Part shown: positions 24,384 through 33,117 of the stretch, in pieces
Position numbering within the stretch: position 1 is the first letter of the stretch
How the letters are laid out: each line of letters begins with the position of its first letter
Source: Opitutia bacterium
GTDB lineage: Bacteria; Verrucomicrobiota; Verrucomicrobiia; Opitutales; Seribacteraceae
Direction: 5' to 3'
NCBI GenBank assembly: GCA_002694035.1
Contig: NZKY01000046.1
Coordinates: forward strand, 1-33,567
Length of the DNA: 33,567 nucleotides
The notes under the pieces: generated by a model
Database searches by the model: none
What the model saw: the letters and a program-made list of their open reading frames with translations, nothing else
Told to the model about the DNA's origin: nothing
Program-made: the position numbers and the translations under genes

Positions 24384-26508
24384 CTCTTGCTCCTTTTGGG
24401 ATGATACTGTCTGCCCTGGTAAGAAGAGATAAGTTATCGGGCAAATGCTTGATTCGCATTTCCTTAAACTCAACGGTCATCGGGGGACCTTTGTGAACCT
24501 GCATAGCCAATACTCCCTCCATTTTTCTGCCCGATTCATGCAAATCAATTAAATCAGCGGTAGGATGACCATTGATCCAGTGACGGTGTCTATTTCCTTC
24601 AACTAAAATTCGGAACTCATGCCACTCTCCAGATTTAAATTCCTTCACCGGAAAATTACCGATAATCCATGGCTGACCGGTGTTATCAACAATTACCTTC
24701 TCTCCTGTATGGGATAGAATTCGCCTACCCCTTTCTTCATATAACATTCCGTTATATTTTGTTTGATTGGCAACCACATCACATTGGTATCCTGTTACAA
24801 TATCGAGCCCAATATCTGCCCGGGATTTCCCCCGATATTGAATACCACTATTCCCTCCATTGCTTATCCGCACTTTTACCCTGAGGTCAAAATTTCGAAC
24901 TGTAGCTCCTTTCCAAGTAATAAATCGATTCATCTTTAATGTACCGTCCGTTTTGCCTATGAGTACTCCATCCTTCTTCGACCAAAACTTAGAATCGCCA
25001 GACCAATTACGTATTCGGTTACCTGCTGCGATAAGATTGGAAAATCCATCAGAACCAGGTTTATTAGCAACCTGTGCTGCTGACCTTGGATAAGGAACTG
25101 TAGAGAGTGAAAGATCTCCATTCATTGGGGAAAGTGGACCACCCAACTCCTTTACTTTTTTATCAGTGAGTGCACGCATATTTTTTAAGACATCATTATA
25201 ATTTGAATTTCCTGCCAAATTTTCTATTTCGTTAGGATCCTCGCTTAAATCGTGCAAAAATTCATAATTTCCTTCATCCACATAACGTACATATTTATAT
25301 CTTTCTCCACGCAAACCTTCAAAGGCAGGGATTCTTGAACGAACTGCAAAATGCTCATGAAAAGTGTGTTTTCGCCAAGAAAAAGGTTTGGTTTCAGAAA
25401 CTAGTTCATCAAAAGTCCTCCCTTGATATCGATCAGGAATTTGAACTCCCGCCCATGAGAGAAAGGTCGAAGGTAGATCAAGATTGAGAACTGGTTCTTT
25501 TCGAACCTGTCCCTTTGCTTTATTCTTTACTCTGGGATCAAATACAATCATGGGAACTCGTAAAGATTCTTCATAATGTGACCATTTACCCGCAAATCCT
25601 CGATTTCCCATATGGAATCCATTATCGGCTGTATAAACAATGATCGTATTTTCTGCCAAACCCTTTGCTTTCAAGGCACTAATAAATCGTCCTATTGCAT
25701 TATCTATTCCGCTAACCATTCGCAAATAAGCACGCATATTTATCCGATATCTTTCGTCTGTATTCCATCTCCAATAAAACCGCTCACGATTAATAGTGGT
25801 CTTGAGAAAATCGGGTTGTGAGTCAAAGATTTTAGGATCATTTAATTTGGGTGGAGCAATTTTGTCATCTTCGTACATTTCATCCATTGCTCGGGGCCAG
25901 GGAAAATGACCAATTCCAGGGCGTCGATCACCATCTTCCGCATGACAAGCATTAAACCACATATTAATGGCAAATGGTTTTCCGTCAGGCTGAGTATCCA
26001 AAAATTCAATCCCTCGATCAACTATCAATTCGGTTTCATGACGAAGGCTTCCATCCGGTTGTTTTTTATAAAATGGATTTCTTCCAATTGGATGGAATTC
26101 ATCAAAATGATCCTGTGCTTTCCATCCCTTAGGCATTTTAGCATGCCATTTTCCTGCAAAGCCTGTGCGGTATCCAGCATCCCTTAAATAATCTACATAA
26201 AGCTTTTCGACTGCCTCTGGTTTTGCCATATCATGATTGCCAGGCACACCATAACTTCTTCCTGTTAAACCTGTAAGAATCGTTGTTCGGCTAACCCAGC
26301 AGATTGACTGACTAACAAATGCATTTTCAAAACGAGTACCCTCTTTTGCCAATCGGTCAATGTTTGGAGTTTTGACCAATGGATGCCCATAACAGCCAAG
26401 AATACTGGAAGTTTGATCATCGGTAAAAAAGAATACGATATTTGGCTTTTTAGCCCAAATTGTGGCAGTACTAAATACCAAAGAAATGAGGAGGAATAAT
26501 AATTTCAT
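24325..26508 (-). CDS. Secreted sulfatase fused to a DUF1080 domain
   Basis: Exported arylsulfatase-family enzyme of 727 residues with signal peptide MKLLFLLISLVFSTATIWA. Active-site elements: Asp30 and Asp31 (FTDDQT), the formylglycine cysteine Cys70, Lys120 and His122 (GKWHAK), Asp295 and Asn296 (TADNGFHMG). The activation motif reads C-W-V-S-R (70-74), not the usual C-x-P/A-x-R; similar CxVSR forms occur in Planctomycetes/Verrucomicrobia sulfatases as far as I recall. Residues about 500-705 form a DUF1080 (3-keto-disaccharide hydrolase, LamG-like) domain with GNSGIQYRG and GYQCDVV. The combination suggests action on sulfated polysaccharides outside the inner membrane. A remnant of a second sulfatase lies 59 bases upstream. 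Confidence 0.92.
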   Translation of the reverse strand: MKLLFLLISLVFSTATIWAKKPNIVFFFTDDQTSSILGCYGHPLVKTPNIDRLAKEGTRFENAFVSQSICWVSRTTILTGLTGRSYGVPGNHDMAKPEAVEKLYVDYLRDAGYRTGFAGKWHAKMPKGWKAQDHFDEFHPIGRNPFYKKQPDGSLRHETELIVDRGIEFLDTQPDGKPFAINMWFNACHAEDGDRRPGIGHFPWPRAMDEMYEDDKIAPPKLNDPKIFDSQPDFLKTTINRERFYWRWNTDERYRINMRAYLRMVSGIDNAIGRFISALKAKGLAENTIIVYTADNGFHMGNRGFAGKWSHYEESLRVPMIVFDPRVKNKAKGQVRKEPVLNLDLPSTFLSWAGVQIPDRYQGRTFDELVSETKPFSWRKHTFHEHFAVRSRIPAFEGLRGERYKYVRYVDEGNYEFLHDLSEDPNEIENLAGNSNYNDVLKNMRALTDKKVKELGGPLSPMNGDLSLSTVPYPRSAAQVANKPGSDGFSNLIAAGNRIRNWSGDSKFWSKKDGVLIGKTDGTLKMNRFITWKGATVRNFDLRVKVRISNGGNSGIQYRGKSRADIGLDIVTGYQCDVVANQTKYNGMLYEERGRRILSHTGEKVIVDNTGQPWIIGNFPVKEFKSGEWHEFRILVEGNRHRHWINGHPTADLIDLHESGRKMEGVLAMQVHKGPPMTVEFKEMRIKHLPDNLSLLTRADSIIPKGARGVRPQGKLPENWKPPVFDR

Positions 26509-26567
26509 AATTATTTAATTACTTTTTAAAAAAGAAGTTATTTTGCCGACAAAAAAATAAAAAATAT

Positions 26568-26849
26568 TCACTGGTTCGAATTTTCAAGATCGCTCTGATA
26601 TTTTTTAGCAAGGAGGGCAAGAGCTTCTACTTTATTTGGATTGTCTTTAGCCCAGTTTTTTCTTTCTCCAGGATCTTTAATTAGATTAACAAGAAAGAAC
26701 TTTTTATCTTCTTTGCTCATTTCCTTAATTCCAGAAGGGCGGATATTTTCACGTGCTCTGGAATAAAGTTTCCAGTCACTCTCACGAACGACCCACTGTC
26801 CATTTTTATTCCCAAGTTGCCAATAATAATGATCATGCGGTGATTTCAC
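26568..26849 (-). pseudogene. C-terminal remnant of a second sulfatase
   Basis: A 93-residue frame starting at GTG reads as the last part of a sulfatase: KSPHDHYYWQLG, then WVVRESDWKLY, FFLVNLIKDPGERKNWAKD and a helical end (EALALLAKKYQSDLE). These are the family's C-terminal landmarks. The metal-binding and formylglycine parts are absent, and an in-frame stop (TAA) lies about 14 codons upstream, with no sulfatase sequence visible in the 300 bases before it. It is thus a truncated relic, probably left by deletion between tandem sulfatase genes. A short independent protein cannot be excluded but would have no catalytic residues. Confidence 0.72.
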
Positions 26850-27147
26850 TTTTTTGAATAAAGTATACTGGTAATTGATTTACCAAACAGTTTGCCCTTT
26901 TGGAATACTTACATTCACCGGCACCCCTGCTATAGGACAATCATAGATTAAAAATAATTACAGATACCTTAAAAAAAAGGATGGAAATTTTTCAACATTC
27001 CATATGGGAGAAAATTTAAACCTTCCGAATCATACAATCGCACTTCACATTCCAAACTACAAAATAAGTTAGAATTTATAATATCCCTGAAATGGATAGA
27101 TGGGTATAATTTGAAATTTAAATTTATAGAATTCAGCCACTTTAATT
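26850..27147. other. Intergenic region, no gene seen
   Basis: 298 AT-rich bases between the sulfatase remnant and the DUF1189 gene. I see no RNA gene and no further sulfatase sequence on the minus strand; only short open frames of about 25 codons, interrupted by stops. It probably contains the promoter of the DUF1189 gene. Confidence 0.55.
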
Positions 27148-27948
27148 ATGAAAGGAAAATCTTTATTTTTAGCTCCTTTTTATGCCTTCTATTCGAAGGA
27201 TTTCTACAATCACACAACATTAAAAAGTAAAGAGACAGGATTCTTATACCTTTTCGTACTCTTGAGCGTTTGCTTATTGGGTACTACAATAAAAGCTCAT
27301 TATTCAATCAAAGATTTTATTGAAAATGATGCACCAGATTTCGTTAAACAAATTCCTAAATTTGAAATTAAAAATGGTTTTGCATATGCGGATGCTCAAC
27401 AACCATACGAAATCGTTAATCGTTCAAATGGTGAACCGGGTATTATAATAGATACGACAAATTCAATTACCTCACTCGAGGGATTAAAGGCACAGGTTTT
27501 AATCAATAAAGAGGGAGTTTACACTCGTAAAAACGATTTAGAAACTCGGTTTCTCAGTTTCAGGGATATTGATTCATTTAGAATTGATCAGCCAATTATA
27601 AATCACTGGTTGGGATTAATAAAATCATATGGCAGTACGGTCCTTTTTATTATCTGCATCATTTTCGATTTCATAATCACCCTATTTCAAATTCTATTCT
27701 TTTGTCTGATAAGTCTTATTTTTTCTTCAATCTTAAAGATATCACTATCATTCAAAGCATTATTAAGAGTTTCAATCATTGCTATAACTCCATATATCGT
27801 AGCAAAGACCATATTTGGATACTTCGGAGCTTCTTTTGATTTTATTAATAAATGGGATTTTATCATCGGTTTGATTTATCTTTTTATTATTTTAAAATCG
27901 GCATCTAAAGATAAAGAAATAGAGACAAAACCGTCTCAAACTAAATAG
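27148..27948 (+). CDS. DUF1189 membrane protein
   Basis: Membrane protein of 266 residues. The N-terminus FYAFYSKDFYNH and GFLYLFVLLSVCLLG helix (about 29-47) match DUF1189. A large extracytoplasmic domain follows (about 50-160; PKFEIKNGFAYADAQQPYEI, IIIDTTN), then four to five helices between about 163 and 255 and a charged tail. The family is known mostly from Firmicutes and is thought to interact with regulators or sugar transport, without a firm role. The LemA gene starts 62 bases downstream on the same strand, so the two could share a transcript; a TTGACC at about 27954 could alternatively be a -35 box for lemA. Confidence 0.8.
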   Translation: MKGKSLFLAPFYAFYSKDFYNHTTLKSKETGFLYLFVLLSVCLLGTTIKAHYSIKDFIENDAPDFVKQIPKFEIKNGFAYADAQQPYEIVNRSNGEPGIIIDTTNSITSLEGLKAQVLINKEGVYTRKNDLETRFLSFRDIDSFRIDQPIINHWLGLIKSYGSTVLFIICIIFDFIITLFQILFFCLISLIFSSILKISLSFKALLRVSIIAITPYIVAKTIFGYFGASFDFINKWDFIIGLIYLFIILKSASKDKEIETKPSQTK

Positions 27949-28010
27949 CCTCTTGACCTTGAAACATGATTCCAACTATTTTTACATAAATTTTTAATCA
28001 ATATCTTATC

Positions 28011-28604
28011 ATGCTTATAACCTCACTCATAATAGTCGGTGTCTTGATCATTCTGGTGATGATAGTTGTAGGAATCTACAATAAATTAGTCACATTAAAG
28101 AATCGTTTTGAAAATGCCTTTTCACAAATCGAAGTTCAGTTACAAAGAAGGTATGACTTGATTCCCAACTTGATTGAAACGGTCAAGGGGTACATGGCTC
28201 ATGAAAAAGAAACACTAGAGGCGGTTATTCAAGCAAGGAATCAAGCTCAAAGTAGTTTACAGGCAGCATCGCAAAATCCTGGTGATGCCGGTGCAATTGC
28301 GGGTCTAGCCGGTGCAGAAGGACTTCTCGGTGGTGCTCTTGGTCGAATTTTTGCACTATCTGAGAGTTATCCAGATTTGAAAGCCAACCAAAATATGGCA
28401 AACTTACAGGAAGAATTGAGTTCAACTGAGAATAAAGTTGCTTTCTCAAGACAAGCTTTTAACGACTCGGTGACGGAATATAACACCTATAAGCAAACTT
28501 TCCCCCCTGTTTTTTTTGCCGGAATGTTTGGGCACGGACAAGATGCCACTTTGCTTGAATTCGAAAGTAAGAAAATTAAGGAAGCACCTAAAGTACAATT
28601 CTAG
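28011..28604 (+). CDS. lemA: LemA family protein
   Basis: Protein of 197 residues with one N-terminal membrane helix (about 2-23, LITSLIIVGVLIILVMIVVG) and a long helical domain outside or inside the membrane. The core FENAFSQIEVQLQRRYDLIPNL motif (37-58) and the LEAVIQARNQA segment identify the family; the C-terminal half contains YPDLKANQNMANLQEEL and AFNDSVTEYN, also typical. LemA proteins frequently accompany M48 (HtpX-like) peptidases, as here, where the first peptidase gene starts 27 bases downstream. The role may be in membrane stress or protein quality control, inferred from this conserved pairing. Confidence 0.95.
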   Translation: MLITSLIIVGVLIILVMIVVGIYNKLVTLKNRFENAFSQIEVQLQRRYDLIPNLIETVKGYMAHEKETLEAVIQARNQAQSSLQAASQNPGDAGAIAGLAGAEGLLGGALGRIFALSESYPDLKANQNMANLQEELSSTENKVAFSRQAFNDSVTEYNTYKQTFPPVFFAGMFGHGQDATLLEFESKKIKEAPKVQF

Positions 28605-28631
28605 GGTAATAAACTTTCTGCTCATCGAGAG

Positions 28632-30521
28632 ATGGACTTTTTTGAGCATCAATCACGAGCAAAATCAAAATCTGTAAAACTATATATTCTATTTGGTTTT
28701 GTAGTTTTACTTATCTCCTTCCTAGTTTTTTCTCTACTTTCTTGGTTTTTTGAAAGAAGCGATAGACTTGGAGACTTAGCTTGGTCTCCTTTTTTCTTAA
28801 TCTCCACTCTTTGGGTAGTTTGTTTTTTAATAATAGGTATTAGTTTATCAAAGATAAAAGAACTTTCAGGAGGCGGTTGGGTGGTTGCAAACGCACTGGG
28901 AGGAGAGCTCATTACATCAAGTTCGCAAAATCCGTTAAAAAGAAGAATTCTAAATATTGTTGAAGAAATGGCTATCGCATCTGGAGTTCAGGTCCCTCAT
29001 GTTTATCTATTGAAAGAAAACGGTATAAATGCCTTTGCAGCAGGGTATTCTACTGAAGATGCAGTAATTGGAGTGACAATTGGATGTCTAGAAAAATTAA
29101 ACCGCGAACAGTTACAGGGGGTAATAGCTCATGAATTCAGTCATATTTTAAACGGAGATATGCGTATTAATATTCGAATGACTGGAATAATCTTTGGGAT
29201 TGTTTTCATTGCACGAGCCGGACAAGCGATCATGGACTCACATGATGATCCTTTTTATCCAGAGGAAGAGGGTAAGTCTAGGTGGTATCTACTCGGTATT
29301 GGGTTATACATAATTGGAATTTTGGGAGCTTATCTTGGTGCCATTATTCGTTCATCAGTAAGCAGGCAAAGAGAATTTTTAGCTGATGCATCTGCAGTTC
29401 AATTTACTCGAAATGCTGAAGGTATCATGGGAGCACTCGAATGCATTGGTGGATATTCTAAAGGTTCGAGAATTTGGAATCCAAGATCCAGACAATTCTG
29501 CCATATGTTCTTTGGCCCCTGCATGAAAAACCTAATGGCAACCCACCCTCCCATCGAAAAAAGAATTAGAAGAATTATACCAAGCTGGAATACGGCTTTT
29601 CCAAACACAAATCAAATAAGCGAAGGTAAGATCTTTGAGAAAAATAACTTTAAAAGGACCTCATTTACCGGAAATCAATTCGAAAGAAGAAAACCTTCAA
29701 AGTTCGAGCATACATCTGTTGAAGGTGATAAGAGTAGAGCCTCTAGTCAAAAATCAATCATGCATGCACAGGATTTACTCAAAAAAATCCCAAGAGAGCT
29801 TACTGTTCAAACACATGATAGCTTTGGATCAAATTGTCTTCTTTTTGCAATGTTACTTGACCCTCATCACTCAATTCAAAAAAAACAAATATCCCTAATA
29901 AATCAGTGCACAGATTCAAAAATCTCTCAACATACTCAGAAAATTTTTCCTTATCTCACTTTAATTAGCTGTGAGGAGAAACTCGTACTTATTGAAATGG
30001 CCGCTTCTAAACTTTCGTTTTTATCTCCTGAGCAGGTAAAAAATTTTGAATCTGTCATCAATATGCTAATTAAAGAAGATAAAAAATTTCAACTTTTTGA
30101 ATGGAGCCTCTTAAAATTGGTTAATCATAAAATTAAACACATAAGAACCCCAAACAGACAAATTCACGGACGTAAACAGATTCTTTCCCGCCTTAATGAA
30201 TGTAACATAATTCTGAGCACCTTAGCTCATTATGGTAAGGATAATGAAGACCCAAATCTCGCTTTTAATATGGGGTTTAAACATTTAAACTCAAACAAAA
30301 AAAGAAAATTGATTTATAAAAAAGACTGCACATTTTCTAAACTTGATTTAGCCATCGACCGACTCAATGATTTAAATCTACGAGCCAAAAAAAAATTCCT
30401 TGAAGCATGTGAAATTACTGCCCTACACGATAAAAATATATGCGAAACTGAAACTCAAATCATCAGAACCGTAGCATCCTCCCTTGGTTACCCGCTATAC
30501 CTCCTTGCGAAAATGAACTAA
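28632..30521 (+). CDS. M48 (HtpX-like) membrane metalloprotease with C-terminal helical extension, copy 1
   Basis: Zinc protease of 629 residues. Two membrane helices (about 17-40 and 53-73) precede the catalytic domain, which carries HEFSH (His167, Glu168, His171) and the third ligand Glu248 in SRQREFLADASAV. Further hydrophobic segments lie at about 183-200 and 219-241. HtpX itself is only about 290 residues; here residues about 335-629 are an added region, with a low-complexity linker and a helical, TerB-like end (ACEITALHDKNICETETQIIR). It follows lemA and precedes a paralogue by 21 bases. Likely membrane protein quality control; the role of the extension is unknown. Confidence 0.9.
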   Translation: MDFFEHQSRAKSKSVKLYILFGFVVLLISFLVFSLLSWFFERSDRLGDLAWSPFFLISTLWVVCFLIIGISLSKIKELSGGGWVVANALGGELITSSSQNPLKRRILNIVEEMAIASGVQVPHVYLLKENGINAFAAGYSTEDAVIGVTIGCLEKLNREQLQGVIAHEFSHILNGDMRINIRMTGIIFGIVFIARAGQAIMDSHDDPFYPEEEGKSRWYLLGIGLYIIGILGAYLGAIIRSSVSRQREFLADASAVQFTRNAEGIMGALECIGGYSKGSRIWNPRSRQFCHMFFGPCMKNLMATHPPIEKRIRRIIPSWNTAFPNTNQISEGKIFEKNNFKRTSFTGNQFERRKPSKFEHTSVEGDKSRASSQKSIMHAQDLLKKIPRELTVQTHDSFGSNCLLFAMLLDPHHSIQKKQISLINQCTDSKISQHTQKIFPYLTLISCEEKLVLIEMAASKLSFLSPEQVKNFESVINMLIKEDKKFQLFEWSLLKLVNHKIKHIRTPNRQIHGRKQILSRLNECNIILSTLAHYGKDNEDPNLAFNMGFKHLNSNKKRKLIYKKDCTFSKLDLAIDRLNDLNLRAKKKFLEACEITALHDKNICETETQIIRTVASSLGYPLYLLAKMN

Positions 30522-30542
30522 ATTCAAAATTTAACATAGAAT

Positions 30543-32468
30543 ATGAATTTCTTTGAACAACAAGATAAATCCCGCCGTTTAAGTGGGTACCTGTATTTAC
30601 TTTTTGCTGCTGCAGTAGTCTGTATCATTATTTCAGTGTTTTGCCTAGCCTCGATAGCATTTAGTTATGAAAACAGTCTTGCCTCGTCAGCGTGGACTTT
30701 TGAATTGGCTATCATAAGCACAGTTATAACAATCATTGTCGTATTTCTTGCCAGTGCAGTACGAATCGGATGGCTTTCGCAAGGCGGGAAAGTAATTGCA
30801 GAGTCCATGGGTGGTAAAAAAATAAACCAAAACACTAAAGATCCGATGTCTCGACAAATCCTAAATGTTGTGGAAGAAATGGCAATTGCCTCAGGCACTC
30901 CCGTGCCTCCCGTCTATTTGATGGAGGAAGAAGGAATCAATGCTTTTGCAGCAGGTTATTCACCAAGAGATGCAGTAATCGGAGTAACCAGGGGATGTGC
31001 AACAAAACTGAACCGCGATCAATTACAGGGCGTTATGGCTCATGAATTTAGCCATATTCTAAATGGAGATATGCGCATAAACATTCGTCTTACAGGAATC
31101 ATATTTGGAATCGTATTTTTAGCCAGTATTGGTCGTATACTTTTTAACATGGGATTTTATTCAGGTGCAGGAAGAAGAAGAAATGACAAGAATAACAGTG
31201 GTGGAATAATCATAATTCTTGGACTCGGGTTACTTTTAATCGGTTGGATCGGTGGTTTTTTTGGATCGATTATTCGAGCTTCCATTAGCCGCCAGAGAGA
31301 ATTTCTTGCCGATGCATCTGCTGTTCAGTTCACCCGTAATCCAGATGGGATTGCCGGAGCACTCAAGAGAATTGGTGGATATAAGGAAGGTTCGAAAATT
31401 AATTCTGCAGGTGCACAGGAGTTTTCTCATATGTTTTTCTGTTCAGGAATAAGCAGTCTTTTTTCAACCCACCCCCCACTCCCAATTCGAATCAAGCGCA
31501 TTGAACCAAACTGGAATAATAAATATCCGCAAACAGATAAGATATCCAATAATTTTTCTACTGCACCAAATTTAAATAATATTTCCGGATTTACTAATTC
31601 AGTTCAAAATGACTCTTCAAATTTTAATCACAAAAAAGGAAACATCTCCGAGCCTTCTTCATCCTCAGCTAGTTCGTTCCTCAAAACAGAAGGCCAAATA
31701 ACTGAGGAAAAGCTAGCTGAAGTTAGATCATTAATTTCCTCCATACCCGAATCTTTAATGCGGGAAGTAAAAGACCCTTTCGGTAGCAGATGCATTATCT
31801 TTGCTCTTTTGCTAGATCAAAAAAATATGGAAGCAAGAGAAAGACAGATGAAACTAATTCTCCAACTTGCAGAAGAAGGTACGAACTTACAAACTGAGAA
31901 AATTCAAAAAGAAATTGTAACTTTATCCAGCGAGCAAAAATTAGTTCTTATTGAAGAAACACGTCCTGCTATAACTGAACTTTCGGAAAATCAATTTTCT
32001 CGTTTTCAATCAATTATTTTAAAATTAATTCATGCAGATGAAAGCATCGATCTTTTCGAATGGTGCTTGCACAAAGTAATTGAATTTGATTTTGGCAAAA
32101 AACACTACCCACGGCAACTTCATGGAAGAAGCTCCGTTATAAAATGCCTTGAGGAGTGTGCCGTCATTTTGGGTGCTCTTGCTCACTATGGACAAGAGGG
32201 TGCAGATCCAAAGCCTGCTTATGAAGCTGGTTTTCGATCTTTAGACAGAAACTGTGTAATCCCTATCCCAAAGATTCAAAACTGCGGACTTTCTTCAATT
32301 GATCAGGCACTTAAAAAATTAAACCGGATGACGGCTTCCGCCAAACGATCGCTTATCGATGCATGTGCCAAAACCATTGATTTTGATGGTAAGACCACCG
32401 AAACGGAAATTCAAATCCTGCGGGGTATTGCCAGTTCTTTGTCCAGTCCTCTGGGTCCCAATCTCTAA
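30543..32468 (+). CDS. M48 (HtpX-like) membrane metalloprotease with C-terminal helical extension, copy 2
   Basis: Paralogue of the preceding gene, 641 residues. The two align from end to end; the catalytic motif is again at His167, Glu168 and His171 (HEFSHILNGDMRIN), with Glu253 in REFLADAS. Membrane helices at about 17-40, 53-72, 182-200 and 220-245. The loop after the second catalytic helix differs (GAGRRRNDKNNSGG instead of DSHDDPFYPEEEGK). The linker (about 340-385) is rich in Ser and Asn, and the end (DACAKTIDFDGKTTETEIQILR) is TerB-like with an acidic loop. Both copies keep all catalytic residues, so both should be active. It converges on msrA with a 1-base gap. Confidence 0.9.
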   Translation: MNFFEQQDKSRRLSGYLYLLFAAAVVCIIISVFCLASIAFSYENSLASSAWTFELAIISTVITIIVVFLASAVRIGWLSQGGKVIAESMGGKKINQNTKDPMSRQILNVVEEMAIASGTPVPPVYLMEEEGINAFAAGYSPRDAVIGVTRGCATKLNRDQLQGVMAHEFSHILNGDMRINIRLTGIIFGIVFLASIGRILFNMGFYSGAGRRRNDKNNSGGIIIILGLGLLLIGWIGGFFGSIIRASISRQREFLADASAVQFTRNPDGIAGALKRIGGYKEGSKINSAGAQEFSHMFFCSGISSLFSTHPPLPIRIKRIEPNWNNKYPQTDKISNNFSTAPNLNNISGFTNSVQNDSSNFNHKKGNISEPSSSSASSFLKTEGQITEEKLAEVRSLISSIPESLMREVKDPFGSRCIIFALLLDQKNMEARERQMKLILQLAEEGTNLQTEKIQKEIVTLSSEQKLVLIEETRPAITELSENQFSRFQSIILKLIHADESIDLFEWCLHKVIEFDFGKKHYPRQLHGRSSVIKCLEECAVILGALAHYGQEGADPKPAYEAGFRSLDRNCVIPIPKIQNCGLSSIDQALKKLNRMTASAKRSLIDACAKTIDFDGKTTETEIQILRGIASSLSSPLGPNL

Positions 32469-32469
32469 T

Positions 32470-32985
32470 TTAGATTTTTTTTATCTTATATTTGTGGAGA
32501 AGTTTTAGAGGGATGTGGCAATTCTCATTAGGATATTTTTGTAATCTGTCCTGATGCTCATCACTGCTTCTGAGGTAATTTGTAAGAGGCCGAATTTCAA
32601 CAACTACAGAATCTGCATCATTAAGCTTCAAAATAAATTTTTGAGCACTGTAAAGATGTTTAGGATTTTCACTGTATATTCCAGTTCTGTATTTTTCTCC
32701 AATATCTCCTCCCTGCTTGTTCCATGAAAATGGATCAATAATTTCAAAGAAATACCCGAGTAATCTATTAATTGAGAGCTTTTCTGAATCAAATACAACC
32801 TTAACACATTCCGCGTATCCGTCGTACTCTGTATTTATTGAATTGGATATACCATTTGCCCGACCCGCTTCCGTTCTATGAATGCCAGGTAAATGCCTGA
32901 GAAACTCCTGGACTCCCCACAAACATCCTCCAGCAAGAAAAATTTCATCGAATTGAGAATCATTTTGTCCCTGTTTAACTTTCAT
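32470..32985 (-). CDS. msrA: Peptide-methionine (S)-S-oxide reductase MsrA
   Basis: Repairs methionine S-sulfoxide; 171 residues, cytosolic (no signal peptide). The active-site Cys21 lies in GGCLWGVQEF, a GCFWG variant with Leu for Phe. LPGIHRTEAGRANG, the GDIGEKYRTGIY segment (GDxGxxYRxGIY family form) and SSDEHQDRL (usually EDYHQ.YL, here with Glu for Tyr) are also recognisable. The usual GHAE is GYAE here. The sequence is more diverged than a textbook MsrA, so a somewhat different efficiency or partner is possible. A second cysteine near the C-terminus (NENCHI) could resolve the disulfide. It is divergent from the TonB receptor gene across 132 bases. Confidence 0.88.
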   Translation of the reverse strand: MKVKQGQNDSQFDEIFLAGGCLWGVQEFLRHLPGIHRTEAGRANGISNSINTEYDGYAECVKVVFDSEKLSINRLLGYFFEIIDPFSWNKQGGDIGEKYRTGIYSENPKHLYSAQKFILKLNDADSVVVEIRPLTNYLRSSDEHQDRLQKYPNENCHIPLKLLHKYKIKKI

Positions 32986-33117
32986 AATTTATTTATCCAA
33001 TTCAAAACAAGTCGTAAAATAAAATAAGTTTCTATAACTTTTTAATTAATTGTTAACTAAAGAATTAATATCAATTAACGTTTGTAGATACCATGTAAAT
33101 TATCTATCAATAACTAA

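Noticed and set aside
26850-26945. A short minus-strand frame reading CPIAGVPVNVSIPKGQTVW upstream of the sulfatase remnant
   Set aside because: Only about 25 codons between stops and no match to sulfatase landmarks; most likely chance.
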